Below are positions 1 through 8,656 of a stretch of 64,000 bases of DNA, piece by piece; within the stretch, counting starts at the first letter, position 1, and every line of letters begins with the position of its first letter. The stretch comes from Arthrobacter endolithicus. GTDB lineage: Bacteria; Actinomycetota; Actinomycetes; Actinomycetales; Micrococcaceae. Below the pieces are notes generated by a model. It was not told where the DNA came from. It made no database searches and saw only the letters and a list, made by a program, of their open reading frames with translations. The position numbers and the translations under genes are program-made. The stretch covers positions 124,001-188,000 of the forward strand of contig NZ_JAPNLH010000003.1 of the NCBI RefSeq assembly GCF_026627425.1, read 5' to 3'.

Positions 1-1153
1 ACTGATCCAGCCTTGGCGCGGCTTGGGCCACCGGAGCCAATTCCGTCAGGGTAAAGGCGTAGCCGATCTGTGTCGTGTCCGTCGATTTGGCAAAGACGGC
101 GCCGACCACTTGCCCCGCTTCGTCCAGCAACGGGCCCCCCGAGTTCCCCGGCTGCACGTCAGCGGAAAGCTGGTAAACCTCCTCGCTGGAGGGGTTCTGG
201 CCGTAGATATCCGGCACCAGCACGGTGGAAACCCGCTGTACCGTCGCCGGTTTGGTCTGGAACGGACCGCCATGCGGATAGCCGGCGAATGCTGCCGGTT
301 GCCCCGCGTGCAGTTGCTGGCCGAGCGGAAGCGCCCGGGCCTGGAGCCCGTCGACGGCGATGACGGCCAGGTCCTGCTGCGGGTCAAAAGAGACGACCCG
401 GCCCGGAAGCGAACCACCGGAGGGAAGCTCCACCACGGGACGGGCCACACCGGCCACCACATGTGCATTGGTCACCACTCTGCCGGGGGCGACCACGAAG
501 CCGGAACCGGTCTGGTTTTGGCCGCACTGGAATGCCGTTCCGGTGATCTTCAGCACTGATTGCGCCGCCGTGTTCAGCGCCGGGGTGTCGGTGCTGGTGC
601 TGGGCGGATCCATCGGCGTTACCGGGCCAAGCTGATCGAACAGCCGGGGAATTCCCTCGTTCAAAACGATTGAGCGAAGCTGCGCGACGGAGGATTTCAC
701 CGGCGTCGGGGTCAGTGAATCGATAGTGCCGATCACCTTGGATTGGCCCAACTGCGCCGAGACGAGCGGTATTCCAAGGTTGGATACGCTAAAAGCCAGG
801 ACGGAAATCATCAGCGCTCCGACGGCAAGATTCAAGACTCCGCCCAGCAACCGGTCCATGGAACGCACGGGCCGGAACTTCACCCGCCGGCCGATCAGCA
901 TGCCAATCCGGAGCCCCAAGGTGTGACCGAGCCCCACGAGCACCAGCACCGCCAGGATCACCAGCGCCGTCCGCCAGCCGCTGTCGGCCGCCAATGAGCT
1001 GACAAACGGCACGGCAAAGAAGGCCGCCACGGCCCCGGCAACGAAACCGAGGATGCCGGCCAGGCTCACCAGCAAGCCCACCCGCAAGCCATAAACGGCC
1101 TGCGCCACCAGCCAAATCAGCAGCGCCAGGTCCAGCCAGGTGAATCCGAACAT
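1..1153 (-). CDS. marP: MarP-type membrane-anchored serine protease (CvpA + trypsin-like), 3' end cut by window
   Basis: This is a periplasmic serine protease tethered by an N-terminal CvpA-like membrane domain. About 384 residues lie in the window and only the last few are missing, against roughly 400 in Mycobacterium tuberculosis MarP. Several hydrophobic segments fill the first ~140 residues, followed by a chymotrypsin-fold domain. The catalytic triad is visible: His231 in TNAHVV, Asp261 in QQDLAVIAV and Ser338 in GNSGGPL, almost the same spacing as MarP. The ATG start begins the first hydrophobic segment directly. In mycobacteria MarP activates the cell-wall hydrolase RipA under acid stress; a similar envelope-stress role here is inference. 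It is transcribed away from the FemX genes. Confidence 0.9.
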   Translation of the reverse strand, partial: MFGFTWLDLALLIWLVAQAVYGLRVGLLVSLAGILGFVAGAVAAFFAVPFVSSLAADSGWRTALVILAVLVLVGLGHTLGLRIGMLIGRRVKFRPVRSMDRLLGGVLNLAVGALMISVLAFSVSNLGIPLVSAQLGQSKVIGTIDSLTPTPVKSSVAQLRSIVLNEGIPRLFDQLGPVTPMDPPSTSTDTPALNTAAQSVLKITGTAFQCGQNQTGSGFVVAPGRVVTNAHVVAGVARPVVELPSGGSLPGRVVSFDPQQDLAVIAVDGLQARALPLGQQLHAGQPAAFAGYPHGGPFQTKPATVQRVSTVLVPDIYGQNPSSEEVYQLSADVQPGNSGGPLLDEAGQVVGAVFAKSTDTTQIGYAFTLTELAPVAQAAPRLDQ

Positions 1154-1341
1154 GCCCGTCCTTGCTCCGGACCACGACCGGTCCCGGACTGTTGAGTTTA
1201 CCGGCTTAGTCTGACAACTCGCCCCCGATCCGGCGCCAAAGAGTGCAGGGAGGGTTTAGCGGAGCGACGGAGGCCAGCGGCACGGCAGCGGCCGGCGGGC
1301 GCCACGGACGGCACTACTGCCATGCCGCTTAGGATGGAACC

Positions 1342-1386
1342 ATGAAGAAGCATGCGACTGCGACGAACTACGGGCTGCCACTGTGA
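1342..1386 (+). CDS. Possible 14-codon leader ORF overlapping the FemX start
   Basis: A short frame, MKKHATATNYGLPL, is preceded by an AGGA at about the right distance. Its TGA stop overlaps the GTG start of the following FemX gene (CTGTGAG). It could couple translation of FemX, which has no clear Shine-Dalgarno of its own. It may equally be chance; the peptide resembles nothing I recognise. Confidence 0.3.
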   Translation: MKKHATATNYGLPL

Positions 1387-2426
1387 GGCTCCGTGACGCT
1401 ACGACCGAGGAGTTCACCGACTGGGACGCCCTGGTCTTGACTAATCCGGACCGTGGGGAATTGCTGCAGAGCACGTTCTTCGCGGAACAGAAGCGGGCCA
1501 ACGGGTGGGTGCCGCGCTTTATGGTCTACGACGGTGGCCCGGACCGTATCTACGCGCTCTACCTTGTGAAGAAAGTGCCGCTGATCGGCGAGCTGTGGTA
1601 TTCCCCTAAGGGTCCCGGCGCCGGGTCTGCCGAGACGTTCGCCGCCGTCGTCGCGGCCAACGAAACGTACGCGCGGGAACATCCCGGCATTTTCCTCTTC
1701 AAGCTCGAACCCGAGCTGTCCGCCGGAACGTCCCTGCCGCCGTCGTTATTACCCGTCCGTGCCATCCAGCCGAACGTGCACACCGTAATCATCGATCTGG
1801 CGCCGGAGGAAGAGACGGTCTTTGCCTCGTTCCGCCAGCGCGGGCGGCGTTCGGTCCGCAAGGCGGAGAAGAACGCGGTGACGGTGCGGGAAGTGCCTGT
1901 CGAGCCGGCGACGTCGGCCCTGATGTATGCGCTGTACAAGGAGACGTCGGAGCGGGCCGGTTTTTACCTGCGCGCGGCAGATTACTACAAGAATTTCTGG
2001 CGGGACGCCGCGGCGCAGGGCTACGGTTCCCTATATTTTGCCTACCTTGACGATGAGGTGATCGCGGGGATCTTCGTGACGCATTTCGGCACTAAGGCCC
2101 TCTACAAGGACGGCGCCAGCTCGCGCAGTTATGACAACACCGGCGCCGCGCATCTGCTGCAGTGGGAGACCATGAAGGCACTCAAGGCCCGCGGAGTCCT
2201 AAGCTATGACCTGCACACCACGCCGCCGGCCGATCAGCTCGATGACAAGAACCATCCCAGCTACGGGCTGGGACAATTCAAGACGAGCTTCTCCAACGAG
2301 ATCACCTCCTACGTTGGCACGCTGGACCAGGCGGTCAACAAGCGGGCCTATGGACTGTGGACAAGGCTCGGCGAGCGGGCTGCGCAGTCACTGTCGCACC
2401 GGCTGTTCAAGCGCATCTACTACTGA
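1383..2426 (+). CDS. FemX/FemAB-family peptidoglycan interpeptide-bridge aminoacyltransferase (copy 1)
   Basis: The 347-residue product belongs to the FemABX family, which uses aminoacyl-tRNA to add the bridge amino acids to the lipid-linked peptidoglycan precursor at the inner face of the membrane. The family pattern is clear: an N-terminal WDALV..NPDRGELLQS segment, a basic GRRSVRKAEK stretch near residues 152-161, a second GNAT lobe with ALYKDGASS, and a conserved C-terminal LGQFKTSFS. The GTG start is chosen because homologues, including the next gene, begin at this point. It pairs with the second FemX 57 bp downstream. Micrococcaceae commonly have A3-alpha type bridges of two or more residues, so two ligases acting in sequence is a reasonable inference. 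Confidence 0.88.
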   Translation: MRLRDATTEEFTDWDALVLTNPDRGELLQSTFFAEQKRANGWVPRFMVYDGGPDRIYALYLVKKVPLIGELWYSPKGPGAGSAETFAAVVAANETYAREHPGIFLFKLEPELSAGTSLPPSLLPVRAIQPNVHTVIIDLAPEEETVFASFRQRGRRSVRKAEKNAVTVREVPVEPATSALMYALYKETSERAGFYLRAADYYKNFWRDAAAQGYGSLYFAYLDDEVIAGIFVTHFGTKALYKDGASSRSYDNTGAAHLLQWETMKALKARGVLSYDLHTTPPADQLDDKNHPSYGLGQFKTSFSNEITSYVGTLDQAVNKRAYGLWTRLGERAAQSLSHRLFKRIYY

Positions 2427-2483
2427 GCTACTCACAACGGGCCATTTACCACGGGCCACTTACTACGGGCAGGACAAACGACA

Positions 2484-3557
2484 GTGAAAGAGTTCACGGC
2501 ACGGTTTGCCACGTCCGCCGAGATTGACGGCTGGGACGGGCACGTCACCGCAAATCCGCAGGGCGGCAATGTGCTGCAATCAAAATCTTTCGCCGCAATC
2601 AAGGACTACACCGGCTGGAAACCCCGCTTCGTGGTCCTGGAAACACCGGACTACTCCAGCTACAACTTAGTGCTGGAAAAGACATTTCCCGTGTTGGGCC
2701 GCTTTTGGTACATGATCAAGGGCCCGGATGCGGCTGCTGCCGAGGACCTGACGGGGATGTTACGGGCCCTCAAAACGTTCATTGCGGCCGGCGGACTGCG
2801 GGTCTTTGCCCTCAAGATCGAACCCGATATTCCCGCGAATGCGCAACAGCACGCCCTCTTCACCCGGCTCGGCCTGCTCCGCGCCCCCGTGGTGCAGACC
2901 AACACCAATACCGCCATCTTGGATATCGCTGAAGAACCGCAGGAATTACTGCGAAAGCTGGGCAGCCGCGGACGGCATGCCGTCCGGAAGGCCATCCGGT
3001 CAAATGTTGAAGTGGTCAAAGCTCCGGCAAACGAGGACACCTACCGCAGTATGTACAACCTGATGGGCCAGGTTGGTCAGGGCAAGGCCAACGTGGTGCT
3101 GCGGCCTTTCGAGTACTACGCGAAATTCTGGCAGCTCTTTTCCGACGCCGGGCAGGGCCGGATGTATTTTGTCTACGAGGACGGCAAGCCTGCGGTGGGT
3201 GCCTTTGTGCTTAACTACGGGCGCAAGGGTACCTACAAGGACGGCGGCTCCATTCCGGCCCGCTCCCAATATGGCGATTCGCATCTGGTGCAGTGGACCG
3301 CCATCAATGAGCTCAAGGGCCTGGGCGTGACCGAGTACGATTTCTGCGGCACCCCGCCGGGCGACAAGCTCAAGGATGAGACCCATCCCGCCTATGGCAG
3401 GGGTCTGTTCAAGACCAGCTTCACTAAGAACGTCATCGATTGGTGCGGCCCCTATGATCTGCCGTTGAGCCCGTGGCGCTACAAGGTGTGGACAAAGCTG
3501 GTGGAACGGGCGATGCGAAAGCTGTATTGGCGCCGCACCAGACAGCCCTATTACTGA
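2484..3557 (+). CDS. FemX/FemAB-family peptidoglycan interpeptide-bridge aminoacyltransferase (copy 2)
   Basis: This 357-residue paralogue of the preceding gene shares the WDGHVTANPQGGNVLQS opening, the GRHAVRKAIRS basic segment, YKDGGS, and GLFKTSFT near the C-terminus. A GTG start follows an AGGAC at 2472. The central insert between the GNAT lobes differs from copy 1, so the two probably add different residues of the bridge or act at different positions. The pair looks like one transcript ending before crp. The specific amino acid added cannot be told from sequence. Confidence 0.88.
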   Translation: MKEFTARFATSAEIDGWDGHVTANPQGGNVLQSKSFAAIKDYTGWKPRFVVLETPDYSSYNLVLEKTFPVLGRFWYMIKGPDAAAAEDLTGMLRALKTFIAAGGLRVFALKIEPDIPANAQQHALFTRLGLLRAPVVQTNTNTAILDIAEEPQELLRKLGSRGRHAVRKAIRSNVEVVKAPANEDTYRSMYNLMGQVGQGKANVVLRPFEYYAKFWQLFSDAGQGRMYFVYEDGKPAVGAFVLNYGRKGTYKDGGSIPARSQYGDSHLVQWTAINELKGLGVTEYDFCGTPPGDKLKDETHPAYGRGLFKTSFTKNVIDWCGPYDLPLSPWRYKVWTKLVERAMRKLYWRRTRQPYY

Positions 3558-3690
3558 GGCCATTGCCGCTCGATCCCTAAAGCAGCGACGCAAGCCATGA
3601 CGTCCCATGCCAAGTTGGTCACAAAACTGTCAAACTTCTGAAACAATCGAGAGAGCGCTTTAGACCCAACACTTGAACTCAGGAGATTTT

Positions 3691-4368
3691 ATGGACATCG
3701 AGGTACTGCGCCGGGCCCCGCTTTTTGCCACGCTCGACGACGAAGCATTCCGGCTGTTGACGGATGAGCTCACCGAGGTGGATCTTTCCCGTGGTGCCTC
3801 CGTCTTCCGCGAGGGCGACCAGGGCGACCAGCTGTACTTCATTGTCTCCGGCAAGGTGAAGCTGGGCCGCACCTCCCCCGACGGCCGTGAATCCCTCGTG
3901 GCCATCCTCGGCCCCGGCGAGTTGTTCGGCGAAATGGCGCTCTTTGATCCGGCGCCGCGCAGCACTACCGCCACGGCGGTTTCCGAGACGCGATTGGCTG
4001 GGCTTAAGAACGAAAGCCTTAAGGCGCTGCTGCGCAACCGTCCGGAGGTGTCCATGCAGCTGCTGCAGGCCCTTGCCCGCCGGCTCCGCCGCACCAATGA
4101 CAATCTTTCAGATTTGGTCTTCTCGGACGTTCCCGGCCGCGTTGCAAAAGCACTGCTGGATTTGGCGGACCGCTTCGGCCGTCCCGCCACGGACGGTGTT
4201 CTGGTGGCCCATGAGCTGACGCAGGAAGAGCTGGCCCAGCTGGTCGGCGCCTCCCGCGAAACGGTCAACAAGGCGTTGGCGGAGTTCGTTCAGCGCGGCT
4301 GGCTGCGCCTGGAGGCCCGCGCCGTCGTCATTTTGGACATCAACCGGCTGCGTCAGCGCTCCCGCTAG
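3691..4368 (+). CDS. crp: Crp/Fnr-family cAMP-responsive transcription regulator
   Basis: The product is 225 residues, the usual size of actinobacterial Crp/GlxR. The N-terminal cyclic-nucleotide barrel has the phosphate-binding cassette at residues 76-94 (GELFGEMALFDPAPRST), with the conserved Arg and Ser/Thr. A dimerisation helix runs through about 115-140. A winged helix-turn-helix with LTQEELAQLVGASRETVNKAL occupies about 175-196. The ATG start is fixed by AGGAGA seven bases upstream; an in-frame TTG at 3673 is less likely. Actinobacterial Crp/GlxR proteins control carbon metabolism, including acetate and glyoxylate genes, so aceA and aceB in this window are plausible targets. Confidence 0.93.
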   Translation: MDIEVLRRAPLFATLDDEAFRLLTDELTEVDLSRGASVFREGDQGDQLYFIVSGKVKLGRTSPDGRESLVAILGPGELFGEMALFDPAPRSTTATAVSETRLAGLKNESLKALLRNRPEVSMQLLQALARRLRRTNDNLSDLVFSDVPGRVAKALLDLADRFGRPATDGVLVAHELTQEELAQLVGASRETVNKALAEFVQRGWLRLEARAVVILDINRLRQRSR

Positions 4369-4470
4369 GCGACCACCGAGGCAGCAGCCGGCGAAACACC
4401 ACCGCAATGCTGGCGAAGTAGTCACCCCGGGACCTAGCCGCTGTACGCCAGCTCCGGTACATTCGGGGCT

Positions 4471-5187
4471 ATGGGCAACAACGGGCTTTCAGTACACATC
4501 AATGCCGATGCCGAGCAGGTCTGGCGGATGCTTCGCGAGCCGGCGCGGACGGCCCAATGGCACGGCTGGGAGTCGGACGCCCTGGCGGAGGAAATTAGCC
4601 AGATTTACTACGTGGGAGTCACTGAGGGCGCCGATCATCTAAGCCTGAGCCTGGCTATGGGTGATGTCTTCACCCTCCAACCCGTGGCGGATGGCACTGT
4701 CCTGACCATGACCCGGGGCAAAGCGACGGGCGAGTGGGCTCCCTATGATGGCGATATCACGGCGGGCTGGGCCATGTTCATCCAGCAGCTGCGCTTTGCC
4801 TTGGAAAGGCATCCACACGCCGCGCGGAGAACCATCTTCGCTGAAGGAATGACCTCTTCTTCGCGCTCCCTGTGGGAAGCACTCGGGATCGACACCGGAT
4901 GGCTGCCGGAGACCGGAGGAGACTATTCGCTTCAGTTGAGCACGGGGGCACAGCTGCAGGGCAAGGTCTGGTACCGCTCCGACACGCAGCTTGGACTTAC
5001 GGTGCACGCTTATGCCGAACACGGGGACGGTCTGCTGATCCTCGCTGAGCAGGCGCCGCGGGAGGGAATCCGCCCTGCAAAGGGAGCACAGCTTATTGCG
5101 TCGACCTATGATCTGGGCGCTGCCGCCTATGATGCTATCGCTGAACAGTGGGACGGCTTCATGGAGCAGCATTTTCCCGAGGGCTAA
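4471..5187 (+). CDS. SRPBCC (START/Bet v1-like) fold protein, unknown ligand
   Basis: The product is a soluble 238-residue protein. The opening (VHINADAEQVWRMLREP, then WHGWESDA) is typical of the SRPBCC lipid/small-ligand binding fold, AHSA1-like branch. The first ~115 residues fit one such domain. The second half (DTGWLPETGGDY onward) is less characteristic and looks like a second, divergent domain. No catalytic motif is visible. It stands alone between crp and a convergent transporter gene. The start is an ATG with only a weak GGGG upstream. Confidence 0.6.
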   Translation: MGNNGLSVHINADAEQVWRMLREPARTAQWHGWESDALAEEISQIYYVGVTEGADHLSLSLAMGDVFTLQPVADGTVLTMTRGKATGEWAPYDGDITAGWAMFIQQLRFALERHPHAARRTIFAEGMTSSSRSLWEALGIDTGWLPETGGDYSLQLSTGAQLQGKVWYRSDTQLGLTVHAYAEHGDGLLILAEQAPREGIRPAKGAQLIASTYDLGAAAYDAIAEQWDGFMEQHFPEG

Positions 5188-5204
5188 GGGCAGCTGGGGC
5201 GCCT

Positions 5205-6854
5205 TCAGGCGATCGGCTCCGTGGGCAGTTCACGCGCCACCTTCCGCACCTTGGGATCGTCTTCGTCGGCTCCGTAATCCGAGCTCCGGGTCAGGTCGCT
5301 GCCCTCGGGAGCCTTCAGCACCCGCAGGATCAGGGTCAGCAGCACCGCGACTATAACGTTCACTGCGAAGGCCACGATCGCAATATAGACCGGGACATTG
5401 GTGCCTGGTATCGCTGCAATGGAGCCGCCGAAATGTGCCTTCGTCACTGGATTGACCACCGAGTAAGCGGCCACCGTGCCATAGATGATGCCCGCCGCCC
5501 AGCCGGCAAAAAGGGCCCACCTGTGGAACCAGCGTGTGTAGAGTCCGGCGACAATGGCGGGGAAGGTCTGCAGAATCCAGATGCCGCCCAATAGCTGCAT
5601 ATTAATGGCGGCAGACTGGTCCATCGCGATGACAAAGATCAGCGCCCCGAACTTCACTGCGAGCGAGACCAGTTTGGAGACCTTGGCTTCCTGCCGCGGG
5701 CTGGCATTGGGCCGGAAGACATCCCGGTAGATGTTGCGCGTAAATAGGTTGGCCGCCGCAATGGACATGATCGCAGCGGGCACTAGTGCGCCGATTGCAA
5801 TCGCTCCGAGAGCGATGCCGGCAAACCAGGACGGGAAGTTATCCAGGAAAAGCTGCGGTACCACCAGCTGCGGATTGATGGTTCCATTCAGTTCCTTCGG
5901 CTTTGTACCAGCGGCAATGGCGACATAGCCGAGCAAGGCAAGGAAACCGAGCATCAGCGAATACAACGGCAGCAGAGCCGCGTTCTTGCGGATGGTGTTT
6001 CGGCTCTTGGAAGCCAGCACACCGGTGACCGAGTGCGGATACATGAACAGCGCGAGCGCCGAACCGAGCGCCAACGTCCAGTAGGCGGAGAAACTGGCGG
6101 CCCCGGGGATGACGGAGCCGACCGGTTTGCCGGTGGCCGCACTGACCGCACCGAGTTTGGTCTGTGCTGCACCGAAGATGTGGTCCCAACCGCCGAATTT
6201 TCCGGGCAGATAAATGATGGCCACCAGCACGGCCAAGTAGATCAGTACATCTTTCACCACGGCGATCATGGCCGGCGCACGCAGCCCTGAGGTGTAGGTG
6301 TAGGCGGCCAGCACTACGAAGGCGATGATCAGCGGCAGATCGTTCAGAAGCCAGTTCTCGCCGCTCCCCACGCCCAGGACCGTCAGAACCGATTTGATGC
6401 CCACCAGCTGCAGCGCAATGTAGGGCATGGTGGCGACAATTCCCGTGACGGCGATGGCTAACGTGAGCGTCCTGCTGCCGTACCGGCCGCCGACAAAATC
6501 AGCGGTGGTAACGAAGCCGTGCCGATGCGACACGGACCAGAGCCTGCTCATCAGCAGAAATACGATCGGATACAACACCACGGTGTACGGCACCGCGAAA
6601 AAGCCGCTGACCGCGCCGGTTGCCCACATCGCAGCGGGCACCGCGACGAAGGTGTACGCGGTGTAGAGATCGCCGCCGAGCAGGAACCAGGTGATCCAGG
6701 AACCGAACTTCCTGCCGCCGAGTCCCCATTCGTCCAGGGTGTGCAGTCCATCCTTTCCGCCGCCGCGCCACCGGGCGGCATAGAACCCCAATAAGCCCAC
6801 CAGGACGAAAAGTACGACGACGACGGTCAGCGCCACGCCGTCGACGGGCTTCAC
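5205..6854 (-). CDS. Sodium:solute symporter (SSS family), probable monocarboxylate transporter
   Basis: The product has 549 residues and about 13 hydrophobic segments, typical of the SSS family. The N-terminal WGLGGRKFGSWITWFLLGG motif and the following TAYTFVAVPAAM fit the MctP/ActP-like branch that carries acetate, pyruvate, lactate and related acids. The tail is hydrophilic and acidic. The GTG start overlaps the stop of the upstream DUF3311 gene by four bases, so the two are translated together; such pairs are common in actinobacteria. Proximity to crp and to the glyoxylate shunt supports a role in short-chain acid uptake, but the substrate is inferred. Confidence 0.85.
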   Translation of the reverse strand: MKPVDGVALTVVVVLFVLVGLLGFYAARWRGGGKDGLHTLDEWGLGGRKFGSWITWFLLGGDLYTAYTFVAVPAAMWATGAVSGFFAVPYTVVLYPIVFLLMSRLWSVSHRHGFVTTADFVGGRYGSRTLTLAIAVTGIVATMPYIALQLVGIKSVLTVLGVGSGENWLLNDLPLIIAFVVLAAYTYTSGLRAPAMIAVVKDVLIYLAVLVAIIYLPGKFGGWDHIFGAAQTKLGAVSAATGKPVGSVIPGAASFSAYWTLALGSALALFMYPHSVTGVLASKSRNTIRKNAALLPLYSLMLGFLALLGYVAIAAGTKPKELNGTINPQLVVPQLFLDNFPSWFAGIALGAIAIGALVPAAIMSIAAANLFTRNIYRDVFRPNASPRQEAKVSKLVSLAVKFGALIFVIAMDQSAAINMQLLGGIWILQTFPAIVAGLYTRWFHRWALFAGWAAGIIYGTVAAYSVVNPVTKAHFGGSIAAIPGTNVPVYIAIVAFAVNVIVAVLLTLILRVLKAPEGSDLTRSSDYGADEDDPKVRKVARELPTEPIA

Positions 6855-7201
6855 CGGGCCTCACCGCCCTCAGTAACGCCGTCGTCGGTGACGCCGTCCT
6901 CAGCGCCGCCGTCGTCGGTCCTCCCCGGATCCGGACACCGCAGGATTTGCCGCCGCCGCCTGTCCTCCCTGCTCATCAGCGCGTAGCACACCCCTATCAG
7001 TGCCGCGTCGATGGGAACCCAGAGCATCTGGTACCAGTAGAAGAAGGGCAGGCCGCCCAGCTGTGGCGTACTCCTGGCATACGTCGGCACCAGCAGCGGA
7101 AAAATTACCGCAATGGCCAGCAGCACGCCGCTGATCACGTAAGGGCCGGGTTTCGCGGGGCCGCGCGTTGGGATATCCGGCGGGAGCTGGGTACTGGACA
7201 T
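6851..7201 (-). CDS. DUF3311 small membrane protein, partner of the SSS transporter
   Basis: The product is 116 residues with two hydrophobic helices (about residues 20-43 and 55-78) and an acidic hydrophilic tail rich in Asp and Gly. The first helix pair carries the FPLLVPTYAR and FFYWYQMLWVP motifs of DUF3311 proteins, which are habitually encoded just upstream of monocarboxylate-type SSS symporters and are thought to be accessory subunits. The ATG at 7201 follows AAGGACCTG; a longer upstream frame lacks a ribosome site. The stop overlaps the symporter start. Confidence 0.85.
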   Translation of the reverse strand: MSSTQLPPDIPTRGPAKPGPYVISGVLLAIAVIFPLLVPTYARSTPQLGGLPFFYWYQMLWVPIDAALIGVCYALMSREDRRRRQILRCPDPGRTDDGGAEDGVTDDGVTEGGEAR

Positions 7202-7321
7202 GGTCAGGTCCTTACGTTTTTGATAATTCCCAGCGTACTTATCTTTGGCCCGGGCGCCACCCCTGGGGGGCAACAAATTTTACCGTCGGGAGCGGGTCCG
7301 CGATGCTGGCAAAATAGGGAG

Positions 7322-8605
7322 GTGCCTTCCTCCCCCCAGCAGTCCCAGTTCTCCTTCACCGTCAACAAGCGCCTGGCTGATTCTGCCGCGCCCACCGCGG
7401 CACAGCTCGGTGCCAACGGGGGTGCCTTCGAGGGCCGCACGGGCACCCTGGTCACACCGCACGGGACGATTCAGACGCCGGCCTTCATTGCCGTCGGCAC
7501 CAAAGCGACGGTGAAGGCCGTGCTGCCCGAGTCAATGAAGGAACTCGGCGCGCAGGCGCTGCTGGCGAACGCTTATCATCTGTATCTCCAGCCCGGCCCG
7601 GAGTTGGTGGATGAGGCCGGCGGACTGGGAAAATTCATGAACTGGGCCGGTCCCACGTTCACCGACAGTGGCGGATTCCAGGTGATGTCGCTGGGGTCGG
7701 GCTTTAAGAAGGTCATCAATATGGACGGCGCCTCCCCCGCGGAAGGCAGCGGCGCCGACGACAGGGTTGCGGCCGGCAAGGAGCGCCTGGCGCACATTGA
7801 CGACGACGGCGTCTGGTTCAAGTCGCATCTGAACGGTGACCGGCACCGCTTCACTCCCGAGGTGAGCATGGCGGTCCAGCACCAACTGGGCGCGGACATC
7901 ATGTTCGCCTTTGACGAGCTCACCACGTTGATGAACTCCCGCGGCTATCAGGAAATGTCGTTGGAGCGGACAAGGCGGTGGGCCCAGAGATGCGTGGACG
8001 AGCATTTCCGGCTGACGGCGGAGCGAACCGGGAAACCGTATCAGGCGTTGTTCGGCGTTATTCAAGGCGCGCAATATGAGGATCTGCGCCGCAAGGCCTC
8101 CCGGGACCTGGGCGGGATGAATTTTGACGGCTTTGGCATCGGCGGGGCACTGGAGAAGGAGAATCTGGGCACCATTGTCCGCTGGTGCAGCGAGGAACTG
8201 CCGGCGGACAAGCCCCGGCATTTGCTGGGCATCTCCGAGCCGGACGATATTTTTACCGCTATTGAAAACGGCGCGGACACCTTCGACTGCGTGTCCCCCA
8301 CGCGCGTGGCCCGGACCGCCGCGTTTTACACCCCGCACGGCCGGTTCAACCTCTCCAATGCACGTTTCAAACGGGACTTCGGCCCACTCGTAGAGGGCTG
8401 CGACTGCTACGCCTGCGCCAATTACAGCCGGGCCTACATCCACCATCTGTTCAGGGCCAAGGAAATGGTGTCCGCAACACTGGTGTCGATTCACAATGAG
8501 CGCTTCGTGGTGAAAATGGTCGACGACGCCCGGCTGGCCATCGAGGACGGCAGCTTCTTTGAGTTCAAGGCCCGGACCTTGGCTGGCTACTACGCGGACC
8601 GCTGA
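7322..8605 (+). CDS. tgt: tRNA-guanine transglycosylase (queuosine pathway)
   Basis: The product exchanges guanine-34 in GUN-anticodon tRNAs for a deazaguanine base. It is 427 residues from a GTG just behind AGGGAGG; spacing is almost nil, so the start is uncertain and leaderless translation is possible. Catalytic elements are present: Asp115 in TDSGGFQ, Asp198 in FAFDEL, Gln248 in GVIQG, nucleophile Asp322 in FDCVSPTR, and the zinc ligands Cys360, Cys362, Cys365 with a downstream His. There is an Asp/Gly-rich insertion at about 137-165. The base-binding loop, GLAVGE in Zymomonas Tgt, reads GALEKE here (275-280), which may mean a different incoming base. The next gene is 51 bp downstream. Confidence 0.93.
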   Translation: MPSSPQQSQFSFTVNKRLADSAAPTAAQLGANGGAFEGRTGTLVTPHGTIQTPAFIAVGTKATVKAVLPESMKELGAQALLANAYHLYLQPGPELVDEAGGLGKFMNWAGPTFTDSGGFQVMSLGSGFKKVINMDGASPAEGSGADDRVAAGKERLAHIDDDGVWFKSHLNGDRHRFTPEVSMAVQHQLGADIMFAFDELTTLMNSRGYQEMSLERTRRWAQRCVDEHFRLTAERTGKPYQALFGVIQGAQYEDLRRKASRDLGGMNFDGFGIGGALEKENLGTIVRWCSEELPADKPRHLLGISEPDDIFTAIENGADTFDCVSPTRVARTAAFYTPHGRFNLSNARFKRDFGPLVEGCDCYACANYSRAYIHHLFRAKEMVSATLVSIHNERFVVKMVDDARLAIEDGSFFEFKARTLAGYYADR

Positions 8606-8615
8606 CACTGCCCTC

Positions 8616-8634
8616 CCGGCTTTGCCGAAGCCGG
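8616..8634 (+). terminator. Short hairpin between tgt and the kinase gene
   Basis: CCGGCTT and AAGCCGG form a perfect 7-bp stem with a five-base loop, eight bases after the tgt stop region. No T-run follows, so it is more likely an intercistronic attenuator or processing element than a full terminator. Confidence 0.4.
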
Positions 8635-8656
8635 TATCCCGGTGCAAGATGGAGCA

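Noticed and set aside
6947-7321. Long N-terminal extension of the tgt frame
   Set aside because: It is antisense to the DUF3311 gene, has no ribosome site and no Tgt homology; the GTG at 7322 is a better start.
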